This document shows positions 1 through 9,479 of a stretch of 28,507 nt of DNA, piece by piece. Positions within the stretch are counted from its first letter, which is position 1; each line of letters starts with the position of its first letter. The DNA is from Azolla pinnata. Its lineage: Eukaryota > Streptophyta > Polypodiopsida > Salviniales > Salviniaceae. The notes beneath the pieces were generated by a model that made no database searches, was not told the origin of the DNA, and was given only the letters and a program-made list of their open reading frames with translations. The position numbers and the translations under genes were made by a program. The stretch spans positions 1 to 28,507 of the forward strand of contig JBBBWG010003870.1 of assembly GCA_037176905.1 (NCBI GenBank). The letters run 5' to 3'.

Positions 1-116
1 TGCATCTATCTGCTTCAAGCAAAAGTTGCATCTATCTGCTTCAAGCAAAAGTTGCATCTATCTGCTTCAAGCAAAAGAAATAAACTGTTGCATCTATCTA
101 TTTCGAGCAAAAGAAA
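1..116. repeat. 26-bp tandem repeat at left edge
   Basis: The unit reads roughly TGCATCTATCTGCTTCAAGC plus AAAAGT. Copies start at 1, 27 and 53 and are nearly identical. A fourth, diverged copy starts near 91 after a 12-bp interruption and runs into an AAG-rich stretch. The first copy touches the window edge, so the array may extend to the left. It probably lies in an intron of, or downstream of, the hydrolase-fold gene. Confidence 0.9.
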
Positions 117-598
117 AGAAGAAGAAGAAGAAAAAAAAACTATGGAAGGAAACTGGAAGGAAGAAAGAAAAAAAAGAAAGATGTATTGATAAACCCATGA
201 GACACCGCGTGCGATAATATGCTTGTGCATCGGCTCATCTAAAAGAGTACGACGACGATTACAAATACAATCATCCAAGATTTATATATAAGGTAAAATA
301 TCATGTTTATACTGTCTAAAAGGAGGGGGGGGAAAAAGGAAACTCAAGATCGGCCGTTCTATGTGATAGGAAAGGGAAGCAACTGTATCAACAGCATGAT
401 TTTGAACATAGAATCCCCCTTTACATCTAGTTATGTGCAAATATTCCTAGAGGAAACTGAAACAAGATATTGGTAACATCTATGAAACCTGAGGTTGTAG
501 ATGTGCATGCAAAAATCCATCACAGATTTCATTCCTAAGCGCTAGTACAGTAAAAACCTTACTATTAGGAGCTCCAATACAGTAAAGAAAGTGCTGAC
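117..598 (-). other. probable intron of the hydrolase-fold gene, no exon seen
   Basis: This follows a GT donor at 598-597 that ends exon 3 of the hydrolase-fold gene. I read the minus strand in all frames and found no segment continuing the protein and no acceptor in the right phase. It holds an A/G-rich stretch (about 117-180) and a run of nine G near 322-332. The missing C-terminal exons should lie left of position 1. Confidence 0.55.
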
Positions 599-2413
599 CT
601 TGTTTCCATCTCAGGTGTCCGGCCAAAGACAATCGGCATAGGCCCTGCCCAAGTAGGAGCCACAGCTGCAATGGCCCGAACCTTGATCAATCGCTTCTGT
701 GTTGCACGAAGAGCTAGCGTTGCAGCATGACCCCCTCCCACGATTATCAATGGGCTCTCTGTCGACATCACGATTCACCAAATTTCCACATAAATATCGT
801 ACGCTAGTATTCATCATCACTTAACACCTTAGCTATTGGTTTTCTTGATCAACTTCGTATTGCTACGATGAAATGATATCATGACATCTCTTTGGTGTCC
901 ATCACAAGGGGCCTGAAAAGGAGAGAAATCACACGAGGAAAACGGTTAAATTTAGTTCGTATGTTGGCATTTTACTCTGGCTTTTTGGGGCCTCAATCGA
1001 GCATTCCAGCTCGAGTTTTTCTGAAAAGAACTCACAAAGCCCAGCTACCTACAATTCAGGGCTTCTACAAAGATGCAAAAAAGAATGCGGAAAAACGCTA
1101 TGCACTCAGTCTGGACCTACTTTGATCTATATGAAATTGTGAAAAGAATCGGTGCGCTCCAAAATCAACGCACTACTGATGCTCTTGCCTGTCTACATAT
1201 AAAATGTGGCTGAGAGAAAACCAAAAAACATTAAACAAAGCATTCTTCTTTCTCCATTCATAATATATATTCCATCATCTCTCCCTCAGGAAATAACTGG
1301 CTTTCTTTCTCCATCTCGACAGTTCCTGCATCCTATTTCCTTGCTGTTTTCCAACGAAGTATTGCGAAACTAACAGATGTCAAGGAATCGAATGCTCTGA
1401 TAATTTCCGATGCCCTAGAGGTTTCTCACACAAGTGCCTTCCTTTCCTCAGTACACCGTTCTCTGATCGGAATGTTAGTTACCACACGAACAAAATCTCA
1501 AGAACTAAAATCAAATCCCTAACAAGAACAAAAGTGAAAGACAGATGAATCGAGAAAGAGAAGCGAACCGACCAGATATGCCAAGAGGGCTATTTGAAGC
1601 CGAGATGAAATCGACGAGGAACGATTCCAAGGCATCGGCAGTATAATCGATTCGAGGGCGATCTGAGAGACCGAAACCAGGCCAATCAAGTATCATGAAA
1701 CGCCATCTCGGACCGCCTCGTCTAATCAACTGGGAGGCAACATCTTTCCATTCTTCGGTAGTGCTCACATCAGAAATCGAGGGAAGCAGTAGCACATTCT
1801 GAGACTTTTCATCACCGCCTCCGGCGTACTCTTCGTAGTACACTTTCACATTCCAATCCGAGTTCTTCTTCTGCCATGTCCATGTCCCTGTTAAGGTCTG
1901 CAATAAACAAGAACAGCACAGGGAGAGCAGAAGTGATGACGATGCTTCTACTGCAGCGACAATGGAACCTTGACCCGAGAAATCGCGCAGAAGGCGAATA
2001 TAACAATCGCCAGAGGAGCATATGATTCTCTATGCGCATGCACAGATCCATATACCATATAGCGAAAGATGGAGTTAGTTGAACATTCCGCCCCAGAAAA
2101 GCTTGCTCGACGTAGGGAGAAAAATAGCACTCACCCGAGCTGCTACTTCCGAGACGGGGGCCTGAGCTCTGACACCAAGGGGCGAGGAAGATCGGAGGCG
2201 TGGATTGGGGGGCGGCGACTTGAAGCTACAACAGAGATGGCAGCAAGCTGCGAAGGAAGAAGAAGAAGAAGAAGATGGAGATGGAGATGGGGATCCGAAT
2301 GCGAGGAATCTAGGACGGGGGCAGAGAAATGCTTGGGGAGGCGAGTGGGACGGCGGCGATGGAGCTCGGAGAGTCGAGGAGGCATCAGAGTGCAGCAGAG
2401 ACGCCATAGCCAT
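599..2413 (-). CDS. plastid-type alpha/beta-hydrolase-fold protein, 3' part outside window
   Basis: Three exons are seen: 2413-2135, 1897-1573 and 758-599 (about 255 residues). Both completed introns are GT-AG and keep frame, and a GT donor follows 599. Residues 1-90 are rich in Ser, Pro and Ala with few acids, as in a chloroplast transit peptide. Exon 2 holds the strand LLLPSISDVSTTEEW and the motif ILDWPGFGLSDRP, typical of the alpha/beta-hydrolase fold. Exon 3 carries IIVGGGHAATLALRAT followed by AAVAPTWAGPMPIVFGR. At the nucleophile elbow, where active enzymes have G-x-S-x-G, this protein reads G-G-G-H-A (about 209-213), so the usual serine is absent. That suggests a non-catalytic or atypical member, but the rest of the possible active site is not visible. 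The ATG at 2413 has a second in-frame ATG at 2407. Fold and targeting are fairly sure; substrate and function are unknown. Confidence 0.85.
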
Positions 2414-2459
2414 TTGGCTTCCCCTGTTTCCCCTTCTGCAGATTTTTCTTCCTCTTGTT

Positions 2460-2568
2460 TTTCTTCTTCTTCTTCTTCTTCTTCTTCTTCCTTCTTCTTG
2501 TGTTATGTTCCTCTTGTTTCTTCTTCTTCTTCTTCTTCTTCTTCTTCTTCTTCTTTTCCTTCTTCTTT
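2460..2568 (-). repeat. GAA-type microsatellite in leader of hydrolase-fold gene
   Basis: CTT/TTC repeats on the plus strand at about 2460-2499 and 2519-2568 read as GAA repeats on the sense strand. They start about 50 bases upstream of the ATG at 2413, so they are probably 5' UTR or core promoter. The plus-strand poly-Ser/poly-Leu reading frames here are artefacts of the repeat. Confidence 0.85.
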
Positions 2569-2691
2569 GTATTGTAGGGGCAAAAATCTGGTACTTTAGT
2601 TATTTCCTGGATGGAAGTTAGTTTTTCTAGTTGAAAATAGATTAGAAACTTCAATGCTGTTGGGTGATCTCTTTCATTCATACATTCGTGC

Positions 2692-2865
2692 GATCGATGG
2701 ATGTATGTAGGTACGAATCGGATCGATGGATGTATGGAGGTATGAATCGGATCGATGGATGCATGGAGGTATGAATCGGATCGATGGATGTATGTAGGTA
2801 TGAATCGGATCGATGGAAGCATGTTGGTATGAATCTAATCGATGGATGTATGGAGGTATGAATCT
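2692..2865. repeat. 29-bp tandem repeat, six copies
   Basis: Units begin at 2692, 2721, 2750, 2779, 2808 and 2837, an exact 29-bp period. The unit is close to GATCGATGGATGTATGGAGG followed by TATGAATCG. Copies differ by a few substitutions only and no indel was seen. It lies about 280 bp upstream of the hydrolase-fold start codon. Confidence 0.95.
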
Positions 2866-3740
2866 GGCTCAGCTTTTGGAGGTTCTGCTGGGATTTTATC
2901 CTCTCTGGTAGCTGATCTCGCTTTCTGTTCAGGTAGCCGATCTGCGGTAAGAAAAGCACATGCGCAAAAAGAAAGCCGTGTCTAGGAGAGTCGAGCAGCA
3001 AAAGCAGGTTGGGTGCGAGCTTCAATCCAAAGGTAGATCGATCTCTGCATCGAACAGTTGTGTTGGGAGGCATCAGAGCTTTAGCCACAGCTTGCATCAG
3101 AGCCTTAGCCACAGCTTGCATCAGAGCCGACTTATCAACTGCGATTCCGCTTTCACATCCTTCCATCTCGAGCTTTGTGGCAACAATAGTAAGCTTCGGA
3201 GGCTCTACTTTCTCACTTGTTTCTCCCGGATGATGGGAGTTTGGAGCAGATTAGATGCTTATGATAGATAGATACCCTTGAGCTCTTTCTAAGCCCCCAA
3301 TTGCCTAGTTCCAGTTCCAATTCATCACATACTATTCATTGTAAAACTGTGTATAGTTTCTTTTGTATGTGTATACCACATTTGAGACATGAACAGAACA
3401 CAAAATGCTGAGTGAGATGCAGTGGAAACTGGTTAGATAGGCATATAGCTTTTACCTGTCTATTCTCCTATTCCATTGCATGTGAATGAAGTGAAACATT
3501 TTGCTCAAACATCTCCTCGACATCTGTTTTTCCCGCATGCTCACGATTTGTCGCCGTGCCGTTCAGCTTCGCAAACACAAATCTCCATGCTTTTTTGCTC
3601 ATTTGGAGATGTGATTTATGGCTCCAGCATCGACGCTTGCATGCGATTTCTCTCTGTTGCGCTCTCTCTGAAATTATAATCGAGCTTTCCGCGTCAAACA
3701 AGTTTGATTTCTTTTTTTTTTTTGGCTTCCCAAGAATTGA
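2866..3740. other. intergenic, no gene recognised
   Basis: This lies between the 29-bp array and the 3' flank of the SMP-C2 gene. Apart from the short 24-bp repeat described separately, I see only short frames without recognisable motifs. It probably holds distal promoter sequence of the hydrolase-fold gene and sequence beyond the 3' end of the SMP-C2 gene. Confidence 0.5.
3070..3127. repeat. 24-bp tandem repeat, about 2.4 copies
   Basis: GCATCAGAGCCTTAGCCACA plus GCTT is repeated from 3070, 3094 and 3118 (the last is partial). The length is a multiple of three and stays open on both strands. That is why frames here show repeated Ala-Leu-Met-Gln peptides, but nothing else supports coding. 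Confidence 0.85.
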
Positions 3741-3955
3741 TGCGCCCATCCGTGACCAACAAACCTTCACCATGATCACCAGGTTTATCCTGATCCTGAA
3801 AAGCTATGGTTTAGTTTCATGAAATATCAAAATCGATCTCTTGTTAGCTTCATAGGAATATTACTGCACCCATTCCTGATCGGCGAAGTTTCACCACGAT
3901 TATCAAGGTTTTCCTGATCCTGTACAGCTATGGTTTAGTTTCATGAAACAACCAA
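3741..3955. repeat. ~124-bp diverged tandem duplication, 3' flank of SMP-C2 gene
   Basis: Segment 3741-3831 and segment 3865-3955 align along their length. Shared blocks include CTGATCCTG and GCTATGGTTTAGTTTCATGA at 3808-3827 and 3931-3950. It lies just downstream of the stop codon at 4009-4011, so it may be partly in the 3' UTR. Confidence 0.8.
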
Positions 3956-4008
3956 ATAACCATCATTTAGTCTTTGTCAATTACCGACCATTATTACAGT
4001 ATTTGCAA

Positions 4009-7000
4009 TTAATCAGTTGTCTCCGTCCTCCCTTCAGCAAGATTTGTGTAAAGAAGGAGAAGGTGAACCTTTCCTTCTGGTTTTCGCTCCTTATTTCTCG
4101 CATCTTTCCTCAAATCAATCCAAATATCTGCTGGAGCATCGTCAGGCTTCAGTTCACTAAGAGGAAAATCCCCTACTCCAAGAAAGTCATGAGGTTTGAT
4201 GCGATCATAATCGAAAAGCTGAATTGTGAGTCTTTGCGTCTCTAGATCTTCCACCTGGATCGGATCAAGAGAATTTTGTAAGAGATTATGCATTCGGACT
4301 TCTTTCATGCAGCAAAACAGGTAAGAAATTGTTAACGAATAGAGATATAGAACAGACATCAAGGAGAAACGTTTCATTCCAAACAGGAGCCTTTGTATTC
4401 ATCTTTGTTGAGCTAGTGCAGATACATCCTTGTTTCCGCCGTATGTATATCACAGCATATGGGTCTGATTCTCCCCAGATATCTCCTTTAACAACATTTT
4501 GTGCTTCAATTAATTCAACTTGCAGACGCCCGATGGGTTTTAGCATTAAATCACTGCACAGGACAACCGCGAATCAGAAGCACCAAATCAGGAATACCAG
4601 CAGTAAAGCTAGAAACAGAGCTACAGTTTTAACCTATAGTCTCCAGGCAAGATTGGAATGACCAGACGATTGGGCCAAACAAGCAGATCAATCAAAGCTG
4701 TTAGTATTATGTTCTGCATTCAAATGAATCTATGTCTGAGTCTGATACCTTCAACTGGAAAAAGGTCACTTAGGTTCCTTCAATCTTGAAACTTACGAAC
4801 AGTATAAGAATCTTACATCCACAACATTATCCACTCCAGGAATTGCTAGAATGTTTCCACCCAGAAACTTTGTTTGGAAATCAACAATCGGCTGCAAAGG
4901 GAAGAAGAATACCCAATCCTTCAAACTTTGCTTGAAGGTATATCCGCTAAGGATTTTTCACCGCAAATTATGAAAAAAAGGAATATCATTTCTCACACTG
5001 CTGTTTCTAGTTTTAATTTTCTGCGAAGCCCAAATAAAATATAATCGATACCAAGAACGGTATTTGGCTGTTCAAACGAGCTGTGGCAGGTGCCATGTTG
5101 CCAAATGTACTGAAAACAAATTTTTTTCCCCAAAACTGAAATAGGCATTGTGAGAGAGACTTACAGGTTCCAACAATGAGAGTGTTACAGCACCAAATCC
5201 AGGAAATTGAGCTGTAAGTGGCTTGAAGACCAATTTTACTATGCCAAATACCACAAAGTCTTTTATCTGATAATTGATAATGCAGTGAATGAAAGTGTTA
5301 AGTGTATTCATTGAATGCTATAGTAAATGCCTATAAAAACAAATGTCGAATCAATAAGAAAAAAAGGGTATGCGTTTAGGCTGTTGTGAAGCTAGCTGAA
5401 CAAATACTAGAGGGAACAGATTCTCACAACAAAAAATAACATATGAAGACCGAGACTGAAAGAAGAAACTGCTACTGCAGACAATTTTATCAGACTAGAC
5501 TAAACTATGAATATTCATTCAAGTTCTTAAAGAAAGGAAGTCTATCTCAAGAGCCATATATTGTTCGACCTACACCTATATGCACAATACAGGCGTATAC
5601 AAGGAGATGTAGAGGGACGTCTGACAAAGACCTGCACTGTAAGAAGGGGACCCGTGGTATGCAACTGTATAACGATCTTGGCATCTCGACAGTGCTGCCA
5701 ATCAAGTTTAACTTCCAGAACTGCCTCATCTTTGTCTCCACTTGAGAACTTCACACCTGATACCAACAATAGCTTCCTAGTTCTTTTCATGGCGTATATA
5801 GCTAGTGGATTCAGATGAAAATTGTAGTCATGAGCAGAGAGAATAAGAAGGTTGTTCCTCAGTTTGCTGTACGCATTCTTATGAATCATATTCCTATCCA
5901 TTTCTCAACGTATCTACAACTGGGTCCCTTTTTTAAGAATATGAATGTGAAAACATACATCTGCATCAATCATGAAACCAGATTTTTGTTACCAGTCGAC
6001 GATCAATGTTATGCATGGCCGAGATAACACATATCTTGAAATTCAGAGAAAATCACGGAGGACTCATGCTTTTCTGTTATTGATTATGATAATTTTTCTT
6101 TCTTTCCTAAATGCACAAATCAATGTTTTCCAAGAAGGGTTCTTGGTTCATTCTCGTTCATTCAAGCTTTTAAAGCTTGTTTTAGGATGCGTGGTTAACA
6201 TTTTGTCACTCTCTAGTTTGCTTCTACCTATATCTCTCTATCAAGATCACTTTCTTCCATCCTTGCCTCTCTCTATTTATTCTCCATCCAAATGCCAAGG
6301 AGCGGATTAAAACTATCATCCACAAGATTTTCCGGTATGAATGACTTTGCTTGTGATTTTTGTGTCTTTTCTTTGCGACATCTTCAAACAGCACAGTGAT
6401 TCATTTGAGAGTTCTGTTCAGACAATATTATAATGGGAAAAGAATTCGTATTAGATTTTCATTAAGCTAAGATAGGAGACATTCAGCATGCATTCGAAGT
6501 TTTCCAAGACGTATTTCGCTATGCTAAAAACTCGATGTGTTTCAAAGTAAAAGATGTTAAGCATTCATTTGCATATCATAATACGATTCATTCTGGGTAT
6601 CATGATATGATTCTAGGTTTCAAGGTACAGTAAATTTCGGCTTTCATGATACAACTTATTTTGGGTTTTCAAGTTACAATTAATTTCAGGTAAAAGTAAA
6701 AGATGTTACCCATTCATTTGAAAGTCACAAGATATGCTCCCTTTTGGCTATCGAGACACATATCATTTTGGGTAGCAAGATACGATCATTGGATTTTCAG
6801 AGCTATGATTTAATTCGGTTTTCAAGATACAATCAGTTTCAGGTGAAAGAAAAAGATGTTACAAACTCATTTCAGGTATCAAGATACAATTCACTTGGGG
6901 TGACAAGATACAATTCTTTTCAGATTTCAAGATACAATCCGTCTTGAGCTTCAACATACTACTTAATCATTTCGGGCATCAAGATAGGATTTCTTTCGGA

Positions 7001-8076
7001 TTTCAAGATACAATCCATTTGTTTTTCAACATCCTACAGTATCAAGACGCAATCTGTTTAGGATTTCACACTACAATCCATTCAGGGTTTGATGAAACCT
7101 CTCATTTCACGGTTTTGAGCTCAAGTTAATTTCAGGTTTCATGACACAATTTTGTTTCAGATTCCCGAGAATTCATTCATTTCGAAAATTCATCCATATG
7201 GGCATCTTATTGATTTTATACAGATAAGTCCAATGAGCTTCTAGATTTAACATTAGGTATCCAGAAGCATCATCCAATACCTTCGATCAGAGGGCTCAGG
7301 GTTCCAAGAGTAACTGATTTGATACTGATCTTGCGGATAACACCGAATCTGTATGGATCTAACACAGATTGTAGTATCGATTTCAGCATCCCGGAAGCAG
7401 CCTGAAGCATCAAAATCAGGAATGTGACTCCTGGAGAAAGGGTATACGAGAGAGCGAGAGAGAGGGATGGACCAGAAGCAGAGGAGGATAAACCTTAAAC
7501 AAAGAAGGAAAAACAAGATTTTACCTCATTGAGGAATGGCCATACTTCCTCCAGTGCTCTATTAAGCCAGTTGACCTGTAAAAACATACAATGGTTTTGG
7601 CTATGGAGACCAGAACTGCTCAATCTTTCCTTTTTTCCATTCTGGTCTGTTGAAAGAAGACGGGCAAGGATCATACTTTCTCATGCACGACAGATTTCCG
7701 TGTGAGCCGTGCCGGTGAGGAATCAGGGCAGAACGCCTTCACGTCCGCTTGGCAAAGCTGCGCATTGTTAAGAGCCTGGAAATACGACAAGGGGGCAGAA
7801 CAGAACAGTGAGAGAAGGAAGAGGGGAAAAGGGGGGGGGGAGGCGGTACCAAGAACGATGCTTGATTTGGCTTACCACAGCTCTGCGAAGGTGAGAGCGA
7901 TGGAGCTGGAGGAGATGCAGGAGGGCGGAGAGGACGAGGCCGAGGAGGAAAGCGAGCGCGAAGCGAGCGAGGGAGGAGAGAGAAGCGAGCCAGAGGAGAG
8001 GAGCAACGACGAGAGGCGACGACGCGACGGAGCTCGCAAGCAGCAGGAGCCATGGCGAGCTCAGAGCTCTCTGCAT
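4009..8076 (-). CDS. synaptotagmin-like SMP-C2 membrane protein (NTMC2/E-Syt type)
   Basis: Ten exons keep frame throughout: 8076-7876, 7775-7677, 7575-7525, 7401-7281, 5756-5632, 5266-5165, 4891-4817, 4713-4634, 4553-4358, 4254-4009 (431 aa, TAA stop). Residues about 9-31 and 37-57 are hydrophobic, as in an N-terminal membrane anchor or hairpin. VNWLNRALEEVWPFLNE (101-117) begins an SMP lipid-transfer domain that ends near VWPNRLVIPILPGDY. A single C2 domain follows (about 288-400). Its calcium-ligand positions look complete: Asp309 and Asp315 in GDIWGESDPY, and Asp365, Asp367 and Asp373 in FDYDRIKPHDFLG. Proteins of this design tether the ER to other membranes and move lipids. Many plant synaptotagmins have two C2 domains; this one has one. 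The start of exon 8 (after the AG at 4715-4714) is the least certain junction. Exact subfamily is not determined. Confidence 0.88.
6544..7170. repeat. intronic ~25-bp tandem repeats with ~150-bp higher-order period
   Basis: The 1.5-kb intron 7280-5757 of the SMP-C2 gene contains roughly twenty degenerate copies of a unit near TTTCAAGATACAATTCATTT plus CGGGT. A rarer block, AAAGTAAAAGATGTTAC with following ATTCATTT, recurs with its AGATGTT at 6552, 6701 and 6854. This gives a higher-order period of about 149-153 bp, close to six basic units. Copies are heavily diverged at both ends and closest to each other in 6800-7060. Confidence 0.85.
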
Positions 8077-8106
8077 CGTCGTCTCCGTCGTCCCCGTCGT
8101 CCGTCG
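8076..8106 (-). repeat. GAC-type trinucleotide repeat at SMP-C2 start codon
   Basis: CGTCGTCTCCGTCGTCCCCG on plus continues to 8106 and reads as GACGAC/GGAGAC triplets on the sense strand. It directly abuts the ATG at 8076-8074. The frame immediately upstream has no stop in the repeat, so a longer N-terminus cannot be fully excluded, but no upstream ATG was seen close by. Confidence 0.7.
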
Positions 8107-8717
8107 CGGATCAAATACGTATTTCTACGTATATTTATACGTATTCTGGATGACCGTATCCTCACCCGTCTTCTACGTAGACAAGATCATGTTTTCTATG
8201 TTATTCTCTACCCTTGGAGATACGTACTCCTAGCTTAGCATGTCCTCGTTCATCAACTCATTCCTTCGTATCCCGACGGAGAGTGTAGATCTGGCATCGA
8301 TCCGCATTCGATCTTGCCCCTCAGATCTGTGCGTAATCGGGGTACGCGTATTCAGCATATTCTGCGTTTCCGATCAGAATACGACGAAAACGGTGGTGAG
8401 ATACCATGCTTTGAAGCCGGAGTAGATTAGCTTGAGACCGAGCTTGAGATGAGCGATCGAAGCTACACATTAAGCCCGACGGGGAGAGATTCTTGCGAGG
8501 CTTGACAGTGCTCTAACAAGCCCAGCTTTCAACGCGATCGCATCAATATGGAGATCGAAGTCTCGAAGTCTGATCGGGGCTTACAGCTCCGACAAAGAGT
8601 CTTCTCGGCTTTCATTTCCCTGCTATTGACGATGGATTGACGTCAAATGGTCTCACAGCACATTTCACAGATCAAACATTTTTCTCTGAGATTACAGGCA
8701 CAAGGCATCATGAAAAG
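8107..8717. other. intergenic, probable promoter of SMP-C2 gene
   Basis: No gene is recognised. At 8115-8230 several TACGTA/ACGTATT elements recur (for example CTACGTATATTTATACGTAT at 8129-8148), a short palindrome-rich stretch. The rest is balanced in composition with no long open frame. Confidence 0.45.
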
Positions 8718-8742
8718 AACCCTAAACCCTAAACCCTAAACC
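8718..8742 (+). promoter_or_regulatory. telobox cluster (3.5 plant telomere-type repeats)
   Basis: CCCTAAA repeats three times in a row within 8718-8742. Plant telobox (AAACCCTA) motifs often sit in promoters of growth and translation genes. Here it lies about 640 bp upstream of the SMP-C2 start and just past the proposed 3' end of the ARF-GEF gene. It could be regulatory or merely a short interstitial telomere-like tract. Confidence 0.6.
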
Positions 8743-8818
8743 TTGAGCTAGCTACTAAACAAGGGAAGGCATTCACTATTGGAAAGATGCTCGAGAATCC
8801 AACCCCGGTTTCTGGCTT

Positions 8819-8824
8819 TTTATT
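8819..8824 (-). terminator. candidate AATAAA poly(A) signal of the ARF-GEF gene
   Basis: TTTATT on plus gives AATAAA on the sense strand, about 660 bases past the stop codon at 9480-9482. Plant poly(A) signals are loose, so this is only a candidate. The stretch 9479-8825 would then be 3' UTR; it has no recognisable protein motif. Confidence 0.35.
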
Positions 8825-9479
8825 CAACACGAACGAATACACCCACTTCCAACTGCCATCGATTCAACAAGACCTGGCACGGAGATGGGGGAAGATCGCC
8901 AAAAATCAAACAGCAGCCCGAAGCAACAAGAAGGTTGAGATGAGACCATAAACATAGCCTCGGCGCCTCTTATTTCAGTCAGCCATAACCATAACATCGG
9001 CAGCTAAAAAAATGTTCGAAATGGGACTCTGCAAGAAGAAAAGAATTTGGCAAAACATACAATGGGAAATCGACTCTCCGATCCCTGAGGACCAAAATCA
9101 ATCCTCGAGAGGGGGGGGGCTTTCTCTCGACTCTCATTCACTCGAGGATCGCGCCACCAGCCTATTCGTATCCGTACATCTCCAGAGGTAAAGCTCTGAT
9201 GCATCTTTTGTTCTGCATATCCTTTGAGCATCTTTTCGGCGAACCCAAATTTGTCGGCGGAAGATGCGCCGATTCGGTATCGAGAGAAAAGACCCATTGT
9301 ATATGTACATGTGCTTACCCGCCTGGCGATGAAGAGCGCGCTAACATCTGGTAAACTACTTGGACCAGCTCTCTTTGTTAGGCAATCAAATCAATCACAT
9401 TGGGGAGAAAGGAAAGAGAAAGGGATGTCTCTGCCTTCAGCTAAACTGCATTCTTCCTGAGTGGTGGTGGAAAACAAGG

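Noticed and set aside
15..278. Minus-strand 87-codon frame at the left edge
   Set aside because: Made from the 26-bp repeat and an AAG tract; it does not continue the hydrolase-fold protein.
2069..2621. Plus-strand frames with long poly-Ser or poly-Leu tracts
   Set aside because: They are read-through of the CTT microsatellite, antisense to exon 1 and the leader of the hydrolase-fold gene, with no protein motif.
9004..9297. Minus-strand 97-codon frame after the ARF-GEF stop
   Set aside because: No similarity to BIG C-termini that I can see; the ARF-GEF frame already ends in a family-like C-terminus, so this is probably 3' UTR.
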